Part shown: positions 58,584 through 64,000 of the stretch, in pieces
Position numbering within the stretch: the first letter of the stretch is position 1
How the letters are laid out: each line of letters starts with the position of its first letter
Assembly (NCBI GenBank): GCA_020638065.1
Contig: JACKJG010000003.1
Location: 1 to 64,000 of the forward strand
DNA from: Hyphomicrobiaceae bacterium
GTDB lineage: Bacteria > Pseudomonadota > Alphaproteobacteria > Rhizobiales > Devosiaceae
DNA length: 64,000 nucleotides
Reading direction: 5' to 3'
The notes under the pieces: generated by a model
Databases searched by the model: none
Told to the model about the DNA's origin: nothing
The model's input: the letters and a program-made list of their open reading frames with translations, nothing else
Translations under genes and position numbers: made by a program

Positions 58584-59920
58584 CCCGCCGGCGAAACCGG
58601 CAGGGTCATGATCAGCCGCGCACCACCCGCCGGCGATTCCGATATCACGATCTCGCCGCCATGGGTCTCGACGATCTGGCGGCAAAGCGCCAGTCCAAGA
58701 CCGGACCCGCCAGTCTGCGTGTTACGTGCCGGGTCCAGGCGGTAATAGGGCTCAAAGACCGTTTCGCGCTCACCGGCGGGAATTCCGGGACCGTCATCAT
58801 CCACAATGACCCGGGCCATATCGCCGTCGCGTGCAACCTGGACCCTGACCTCGCCAGCATAGCGCTGGGCGTTTTCCAGAAGATTGGCGAGGACCCTGCC
58901 AAGCGCTACCGGGTCACCTTGGACATGAAGATCATCGGTGGCTTCGACCGCAATTCTGCAATCGGCGTTCCGAAACCGCGCGGCCTCAGCTTCCGTGAGC
59001 TTGACCAGATCGACATCCTCGCGGTCGCGCGTGCCGGTCGCGGATTTGGCAAACGACATGGCGTTTTCAACGATGGCCAGCATGGAAGCGATGTCTCCCT
59101 CCGCCGCTGCGCGCTCCTTGTCATCGGGAATGTCCTCCACCCGCAATTGCAGCCGGGTCAGGTAGGTTTTCAGGTCGTGCGAGATGGCGCCGGCAAGGAT
59201 GGTGCGCCCCTTGACCATCGCCCCGATACGTTCCTGCATGCCGTTGATGCTTTCGATCAGGCCGCGCACATCCTCTGCCCCGGAGGGCTTGACCGGCGTC
59301 GGCGTTGCATTCTGGGAGAAATGTTTGACCGCTGCCGTCAGCTCGCGCAATGGCCGTGTTTCCCTGACCAGCGCAACCAGCGTGATGCCAGCAATCAACA
59401 AACTGAGTGCGGCCAGCCAGAACCCGTTCGGCACGCCAAAATACCTTGGCAACAAGGTCGCGCGGGTGCGGATGACCACGAACTTCCCGTCCGAGAGTTC
59501 CACAGCGACCATTATTGGAATGCCGGAGCTCCAGGCAATCGGCCCGGCCTGAAGCGGCGGGCCGATTTCCGAAATCACCCGCACCTCGCGCCCTGCGAGC
59601 TCCGGAAATTCGGAAAGCCGGTTCTCGACCAGCCCGACGCGTTGCGTGCGTTCGCCTTCGCTCGGCAGATCGGAAGCGATCGCGATGTCGACCGTTGGCG
59701 AGTTCAGCGCGAACACCAGATCGTCGCGGCGGTCGATGGGCACGGCATCGATACTGGAGACCATCGCGGCAATTTGCGTGATGATGGGAAAAGCGGCACG
59801 CAGCGCCCCTTCCTGCGACCGGAGCTGGTAGAGCAGGATGCCAAACAGGGTCAGCAGGGACAGGAAGCCGACCAGCCCGATCATGAACAATCGCCCGGTC
59901 AGGCCAAACCGCCTAAGCAT
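58580..59920 (-). CDS. Sensor histidine kinase (EnvZ-like)
   Basis: 446 residues. TM1 at about 10-32, periplasmic sensor (about 35-165), TM2 at about 168-187, HAMP, H-box ISHDLKTYLTRLQLRVEDIP with His248, and an HATPase domain with N-box LANLLENAQRYAG, DDDGPGIP and GGSGLGLALCRQI. Start overlaps the response regulator stop (TGATG), so it is the kinase of that pair. Signal unknown. Confidence 0.95.
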   Translation of the reverse strand: MLRRFGLTGRLFMIGLVGFLSLLTLFGILLYQLRSQEGALRAAFPIITQIAAMVSSIDAVPIDRRDDLVFALNSPTVDIAIASDLPSEGERTQRVGLVENRLSEFPELAGREVRVISEIGPPLQAGPIAWSSGIPIMVAVELSDGKFVVIRTRATLLPRYFGVPNGFWLAALSLLIAGITLVALVRETRPLRELTAAVKHFSQNATPTPVKPSGAEDVRGLIESINGMQERIGAMVKGRTILAGAISHDLKTYLTRLQLRVEDIPDDKERAAAEGDIASMLAIVENAMSFAKSATGTRDREDVDLVKLTEAEAARFRNADCRIAVEATDDLHVQGDPVALGRVLANLLENAQRYAGEVRVQVARDGDMARVIVDDDGPGIPAGERETVFEPYYRLDPARNTQTGGSGLGLALCRQIVETHGGEIVISESPAGGARLIMTLPVSPAG

Positions 59921-60627
59921 CAGACCTGTTCCCCTTCGGCGCGGGCAAGAATGTATCCGGCGTTACGAATGGTCTTGATCGCGCCCTTAAGGCCCGCCTC
60001 GGCCAGTTTTCGCCGCAGCCGGCTCATCTGAACGTCGATCGTGCGATCGAACGGATCGGAATCGCGGCCACGCGTCCATTCGATCAATTGTTCTCGCGAC
60101 AGAACCCGGCCCGGGCGTTGGACGAAACAAATCAGAAGGTCGAATTCGCCAGACGTGAGGTCCACCGGCGTGCCTTCCGCATCGCTAATCTCGCGCGACA
60201 TCGCATCGATCCTGAGTGGACCAAGTTCATATTGTTCCTGGCGCTTTTCTTCCGGTTCCATCCGCCGCAGCACCGCGCGAATGCGAGCAATCAGTTCGCG
60301 CGTGTTGAACGGCTTTGGCACATAATCGTCTGCGCCAAGCTCCAGCCCGACGATGCGGTCCACGTCTTCCCCGCGGGCGGTCAGTATGATGATCGGCACG
60401 CGCGATTGTCCGCGCACCCGCCGGCAGATCGAAAAGCCGTCCTCGCCCGGCAGCATGAGGTCGAGAATGATCAAGTCCGGATAACCCTTGGTGGCGACGA
60501 TCCGGTCAAGTGCCGCGCCGCCATCCGCGGTTTCCGCGCGATAGCCTTCGGCCTGCAGACGAACCGCGACCAACCGCCGGATTTCCGGATCGTCCTCGAC
60601 AATCACAATGCGCGCATTGGTTTTCAT
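59920..60627 (-). CDS. OmpR-family response regulator
   Basis: 235 residues. Receiver (about 6-118) with EDD, phosphoacceptor Asp56 (LIILDLMLPGEDGF), Thr and VPKPFN Lys; winged-helix output domain (about 135-230) with GEFDLLICFVQRPGRVLSRE and DVQMSRLRRKLAEAG. ATG at 60627 is chosen over a 29-residue extension. Partner of the overlapping kinase; divergent from the small exported protein genes, which may be its targets. Confidence 0.95.
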   Translation of the reverse strand: MKTNARIVIVEDDPEIRRLVAVRLQAEGYRAETADGGAALDRIVATKGYPDLIILDLMLPGEDGFSICRRVRGQSRVPIIILTARGEDVDRIVGLELGADDYVPKPFNTRELIARIRAVLRRMEPEEKRQEQYELGPLRIDAMSREISDAEGTPVDLTSGEFDLLICFVQRPGRVLSREQLIEWTRGRDSDPFDRTIDVQMSRLRRKLAEAGLKGAIKTIRNAGYILARAEGEQV

Positions 60628-60795
60628 GCCTGCGAACCTATCTGCCCGGAGCGGGACCGCAAGGCCCTCCGGCTTCCCGTTTACAAAATGCAACAAAAGT
60701 GCCGCTTGCTGCAAAATGGCGGAAAACCACGCGGGTCATCCTGAACGCCGAGACGAACCAATGTCTCGAACATTCCCAGCCCCAGGAGACCCGAA

Positions 60796-61110
60796 ATGAA
60801 ATCTCTTCTTGCTCTTGCCACCCTGTCCCTCGCACTTGCAGTTGCCCCCGGCGCCCAGGCCTTCGAAACCCACCGCAATGCAGTCATCTATGGTCCGGCC
60901 GGCGGCGTGAGTACGGTCGATGCCGACCGCGTCTGCTATGACGGCGTGTGCACCTATGACTATCTGCTGACCGGACCGGAAGGCTACACGCTGCAAAGCA
61001 ACGCCACGACCATGCAGGTTGCGCCGGGCAGCTACGAACGCAACGTGCAAACAACCGGTCCGCGCGGCTATTCGGCCAACCGCACCTCGACTCTGACGAT
61101 TGTCCGGTGA
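60796..61110 (+). CDS. Small exported protein, unknown function
   Basis: 104 residues. Signal peptide MKSLLALATLSLALAVAPGA (cleavage after AQA). The mature part is beta-rich with a CYDGVC pair likely to form a disulfide, then GPEGYTLQSNATTMQVAPGS and GPRGYSANRTSTLTIVR, a duplicated GPxGY unit. Good ribosome-binding site (GGAGA). Unrecognised family; first gene of a run that leads to an export system. Confidence 0.8.
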   Translation: MKSLLALATLSLALAVAPGAQAFETHRNAVIYGPAGGVSTVDADRVCYDGVCTYDYLLTGPEGYTLQSNATTMQVAPGSYERNVQTTGPRGYSANRTSTLTIVR

Positions 61111-61118
61111 GGTGCGCC

Positions 61119-61547
61119 ATGAAACCCATGCTTCCACTGGCTCTCGCCGGTCTCGCACTGGTGGCCGCCACGGGCGCCTATGCCCTCGACCGGACGACCA
61201 CAACCCGCATCACACTCGACAATGGCACGGCCATCACTTTCACCGGCCAGGGGTCGGATCCGCAAAGCGGCGGGTTTTCCCGCACAGGCGACGTTACGTT
61301 CGCCAACGGAATGCAGGCCACTTTCGAGGTGTCCGGCAACTGTGAACCCGCCGAAAAGCGCTGCGATTTTGCCGGTACGGCCGAAGGTCCGCGCGGCGGA
61401 AACTGGTCGTTCTCAGGTGATCTGAGCCGGACTGAAACCGAATTCCGCTTTGCCGCCGATGTGACGGCGCCGAACGGCAAACACTTCACCATCGAACGCA
61501 GCACCGTCGGCGACCTGCCGAGCGCCGCGCTCTCGGTCATGGACTGA
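61119..61547 (+). CDS. Small exported beta-rich protein, unknown function
   Basis: 142 residues. Start MKPMLPLALAGLALVAATGA at 61119, nine bases after the previous stop. Signal peptide ends at AYA. The mature part consists of beta repeats (TRITLDNGTAITFTGQG, NGMQATFEVSGNCEPAEKRC, GNWSFSGDLSRTETEFRFAA) with one Cys pair. Unrecognised family; same operon as its neighbours. Confidence 0.78.
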   Translation: MKPMLPLALAGLALVAATGAYALDRTTTTRITLDNGTAITFTGQGSDPQSGGFSRTGDVTFANGMQATFEVSGNCEPAEKRCDFAGTAEGPRGGNWSFSGDLSRTETEFRFAADVTAPNGKHFTIERSTVGDLPSAALSVMD

Positions 61548-61562
61548 GAAAGGAAAGCAGGA

Positions 61563-61964
61563 ATGCTCAAACCAATTCTGATTGCACTTTCACTACTGAT
61601 CGCGCTGGCTGCAGCGCCTGCCTCCGCGTCCGAACCGGTGTCGGTTGCGACCGCCGACGTCAATCTCCGGGCCGGGCCGGGCACCCAATATCCAATCGTG
61701 ACAACCATTCCCTATGGCTCGTCGGTTTCGCTTTATGGCTGCACCGCCGGGGTGACCTGGTGCGATGTCGGTTGGGCCGGTGAACGCGGATGGGTAGCAG
61801 CCACATACCTGCAGGCCGTCTATGCCGGCACGCCCGTCGTGGTGAACGCCGTGGTCGCGCCGCGGCTTGGTATTCGCGTCGTGGCGTTCAACCATGCCTA
61901 CTGGGTCCGTCACTATTCGACATTCCCCTGGTATCGCCGCTGGTCGATCTACGTTTCTCCCTGA
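61563..61964 (+). CDS. Exported bacterial SH3-domain protein
   Basis: 133 residues. Signal peptide (about 1-22), then an SH3_3-type domain (VATADVNLRAGPGTQYPIVT ... WCDVGWAGERGWVAATYL), usual for binding cell-wall peptides, and an aromatic C-terminus (YWVRHYSTFPWYRRW). Probably cell-envelope associated. In the same run as the two preceding genes. Confidence 0.88.
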   Translation: MLKPILIALSLLIALAAAPASASEPVSVATADVNLRAGPGTQYPIVTTIPYGSSVSLYGCTAGVTWCDVGWAGERGWVAATYLQAVYAGTPVVVNAVVAPRLGIRVVAFNHAYWVRHYSTFPWYRRWSIYVSP

Positions 61965-62066
61965 TCGTCCGGCCGGCCGTCGGGACGGGCCATTCCCATT
62001 GCCCGATCCGCCCCCAACGCCCGGGCCGGTCCGTCCCGATCCCCTCCCAACACAAGGAATTTCCCC

Positions 62067-62411
62067 ATGAATGTAGAAGCTTTTCCCTCCCGGCACCGGT
62101 CTCATCGCAGGGTAGGTCTCATCATCTTACTGCTTGGACTTGCGATGCCCGCACCGGCAATTGCGCAGGATGCAACCCAGACCGATGGGCAGGTCGCGAC
62201 CACGCCGCAGCTGACCATAACGCCGGACCAGATCACGCCAGAAATGCAGGCCGCCGCCATGGATGCCCGCCAATATTGCGAGGCCGATCTGCACAATTTC
62301 TGCCAATGGGTTTTACCTGGCGGCGGGCGCATCGCCAATTGCCTGATCGAACACTTCGATGCGCTGTCCAGCCCATGCCAGACCAAGATTGCGGAGTTGC
62401 TCGCACAATGA
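62067..62411 (+). CDS. Exported Cys-rich (GLG1-type) repeat protein
   Basis: 114 residues. Signal peptide after a basic N-terminus (cleavage near AIA-Q34). The mature part has the bacterial cysteine-rich repeat: CEADLHNFCQWVLPGGGRIA with NCLIEHFDALSSPCQTKI, four Cys in the spacing of PF00839. Periplasmic, function unknown. Its stop overlaps the adaptor gene start (ATGA), which couples it to the exporter. Confidence 0.87.
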   Translation: MNVEAFPSRHRSHRRVGLIILLLGLAMPAPAIAQDATQTDGQVATTPQLTITPDQITPEMQAAAMDARQYCEADLHNFCQWVLPGGGRIANCLIEHFDALSSPCQTKIAELLAQ

Positions 62412-63724
62412 GTGTCGACAAGGTTTCAAGGCTGCCGCTCCGCAAGCCGGACGGCGGCAAGAAGGTGCCCGAGGCGGAGAAACCCTCTCCGCCTGCGGCC
62501 ATTCCTGAGCCAGCAAAAGCAGATCCCAGCCCGGCGCCAATCACGCCTCTGCGTCAGCGCCCACAATCCAAACCCCGCCGCGGAACGCGGCGTCTCATTA
62601 TGCTGGCGGCGGGCGTTTTGCTGATCGTCGCGACTGTGCTTGGGGTGCGTTATCTTGTTCCGCACACGGTCTCAATTGCGCCGGTCACTCATGGTGATCT
62701 GCCGCTGATCCTGCGCGCGCCGGGCACGCTGGATGCCGACCAGCGCACCATTGTCGCGTCGCGCCTGCAGGGCCGGCTTGTCAGCCTGTCCGTAAGCGAT
62801 GGTGCCCATGTCGAACCGGGCGACGAAATCGCTCGCATCAAATCCGATGATTTGCAGGCGGCGCTCGATGCTGCCACCGCCTCCTGGCAGGCGGCCAAAC
62901 TGGCCACCCAACAGGCTGAGGCGGATCTCGCGCGCGCCCAGGTCAGCGTTGATGACGCGCAACAGACACTTGATCGGCAAAAGCGGCTGCTCGACAAGGG
63001 CACAATTCCACAATCGGCCTATGATGCGGCCCAAAGTGCCTTCCTCAGCGCGCAAACCGGTGCCGATAGTGCTGAGGCGGCACTCGACCGAGCCAGGGCG
63101 CTAGAGCAATCGGCCCTGGCCAGCGTTGATGGCGCCCGCGCCAACCTTGGCGAAACGACCATCTCCGCCCCCTTTGCCGGTACCATTATCAGCACATCGA
63201 AACATGTCGGCGACATCGTATCGCCCGGCGAAAGGATTGCCGAACTTGTCGACCCGGCCACGCTGGTTCTGGCCGTGCGGCTCGACGAAACGGCCATCTC
63301 ACGGGTTCATCTCAACGATCCGGTCACGCTGACATTTTCCGGAGATGCCGGCAGCCCCATTCAGGCGAGCATTGTGCAACTGGGCACTCAGGTAGACGCG
63401 GAAACGCGCGAATTCACCGTCGAGGCGAAACTCGACACCCTGCCGGCACGCTGGGCCATTGGCCAGCGCGGTATCGCAACAATCGAAACGGGCCGACTAA
63501 CCGACGTGCTCTCCATACCCACGGATTTTCTGCAAACCCGGCGTGGCGCCAAGGGCGCCTGGCGCCTCGAAGACGGGCGCGCCGTCTGGCAGCCCATTGT
63601 CCTTGGTCAGATCGGTGGCGATGCGGTTGAAGTGCTCAGCGGTCTTGAGCGGGGTGACGAGATCGTCTGGCCGGAAGGTGCTTTCCAATGGATGCCGGTG
63701 ACACCTCAAAGGGTATCGCCGTGA
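62408..63724 (+). CDS. HlyD/MacA-type membrane fusion protein
   Basis: 438 residues from ATG 62408. A cytoplasmic Lys/Pro-rich N-terminus, one transmembrane helix (about 62-82), lipoyl half-motifs GRLVSLSVSDGAHVEPGDEI, a long coiled-coil hairpin rich in Ala and Gln (about 150-235), then APFAGTIISTSKHVGDIVSP and barrel domains. Its 3' end overlaps the permease start (GTGA), so it is the adaptor of an ABC-type efflux or export system of the MacAB kind. Confidence 0.9.
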   Translation: MSVDKVSRLPLRKPDGGKKVPEAEKPSPPAAIPEPAKADPSPAPITPLRQRPQSKPRRGTRRLIMLAAGVLLIVATVLGVRYLVPHTVSIAPVTHGDLPLILRAPGTLDADQRTIVASRLQGRLVSLSVSDGAHVEPGDEIARIKSDDLQAALDAATASWQAAKLATQQAEADLARAQVSVDDAQQTLDRQKRLLDKGTIPQSAYDAAQSAFLSAQTGADSAEAALDRARALEQSALASVDGARANLGETTISAPFAGTIISTSKHVGDIVSPGERIAELVDPATLVLAVRLDETAISRVHLNDPVTLTFSGDAGSPIQASIVQLGTQVDAETREFTVEAKLDTLPARWAIGQRGIATIETGRLTDVLSIPTDFLQTRRGAKGAWRLEDGRAVWQPIVLGQIGGDAVEVLSGLERGDEIVWPEGAFQWMPVTPQRVSP

Positions 63725-64000
63725 ATCTCTCGTTCAAGGACATCCAATACCGCTTCGCCCGCTTCCTGCTCACGGTGGCCGGCGTTGGATTTCTCGTGAC
63801 GGCCTCCGTCGGAATGGTTGGGCTTTATCGCGGCATCATTGCCGATGCCCTGCTGGTGATCGACACGATCGGGGCTGACCTCTGGGTCGTTCAGGGTGAT
63901 CGGCAGGGTCCGTTTTCCGAAGGATCCGCCGTGCCGCTCGATCTGGACGCGCGGGTTGAAAGCCTTGGCAATGTCTACAATGTTCGCCGTTTCCGCCAAT
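63721..64000 (+). CDS. FtsX/MacB-type ABC permease (5' part, cut by the window edge)
   Basis: GTG start at 63721 overlapping the adaptor stop. The 93 visible residues (MNLSFKDIQYRFARFLLTVA, then a TM helix, then LLVIDTIGADLWVVQGDRQG) show a first transmembrane helix followed by the start of the large periplasmic domain of the MacB/DevC-type FtsX permease. The ATPase is expected outside the window. Confidence 0.82.
   Translation, partial: MNLSFKDIQYRFARFLLTVAGVGFLVTASVGMVGLYRGIIADALLVIDTIGADLWVVQGDRQGPFSEGSAVPLDLDARVESLGNVYNVRRFRQ

Noticed and set aside
58661..60031. 456-residue plus-strand frame opposite the histidine kinase
   Set aside because: Antisense of a complete kinase with H-box and ATPase motifs.

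Overview
The window looks like a chromosomal segment from an alphaproteobacterium, most likely of the order Hyphomicrobiales. The reasons are an ALAS-type hemA, the conserved block murA - DUF2948 - hisD - UPF0262/phosphatase - infA - maf - yacG with the small lysine/arginine-rich gene that usually precedes murA, a PhaR/phasin/PhaC/PhaZ/PhaB storage cluster, and many FixJ-, LysR- and OmpR-type regulators. The species cannot be named from the sequence alone. Metabolically it looks like a facultative sulfur-oxidising autotroph: a SoeABC-type sulfite dehydrogenase is followed about 4 kb later by a complete form II (cbbM) Calvin-cycle operon.

Layout. 1-3.7 kb: mscL, an intact IS1595-family element (749-2879, with 24-bp inverted ends, an 8-bp target duplication and passenger genes), and a FixJ/NarL-like regulator whose phosphoacceptor Asp is Asn. 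4-11.7 kb: an RTX protein, an exported rhodanese behind a palindromic operator, hemA, a WS/DGAT-like protein, an OmpA-type lipoprotein and a GT87 membrane protein. 11.7-20.6 kb: tRNA-Thr, the murA-yacG housekeeping block (with UPF0262 fused to a low-molecular-weight phosphatase), an Imm-5-like protein, a dihaem cytochrome, an SDR and tRNA-Phe. 20.7-25.9 kb: PHA storage genes phaR, phaP, phaC, phaZ, phaB.

25.95-34.3 kb, minus strand: the most unusual part, a seven-gene apparent operon. In order of transcription it encodes an SCP2-like protein, a periplasmic adaptor with a Met/Pro/Gly-rich insert, an RND permease with a tail of about 310 residues carrying five GRPPRLLKKSE-type repeats plus a histone-like basic patch, three small secreted proteins rich in Gly/Tyr/Pro/Trp that resemble sulfur-globule proteins, and a membrane-anchored coiled coil whose core is nearly all methionine. 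I do not recognise this assembly as a described system. With SoeABC and RuBisCO nearby, a role in sulfur deposition or trafficking is a reasonable but unproven guess; metal (Cu/Ag) handling is the main alternative.

35-40.8 kb: a ribose-type sugar ABC transporter with a divergent FGGY kinase and a LysR regulator. 40.9-48.7 kb: soeABC followed by a tripartite tricarboxylate (TctCBA-like) transporter. 48.7-58.6 kb: cbbR divergent from cbbF-P-T-A-M-E-Y-Z, with strong hairpins on both sides of cbbM. 58.6-64 kb: an EnvZ/OmpR-like pair diverging from a run of small exported proteins (one SH3, one Cys-rich) that leads into an adaptor plus a truncated FtsX/MacB-type ABC permease at the window edge.

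How the genes fit together: sulfite oxidation by SoeABC feeds electrons to quinone, the cbb operon fixes CO2, surplus carbon and reducing power go to PHA, and the rhodanese and the RND/secreted-protein operon may deal with reduced or zero-valent sulfur in the envelope.
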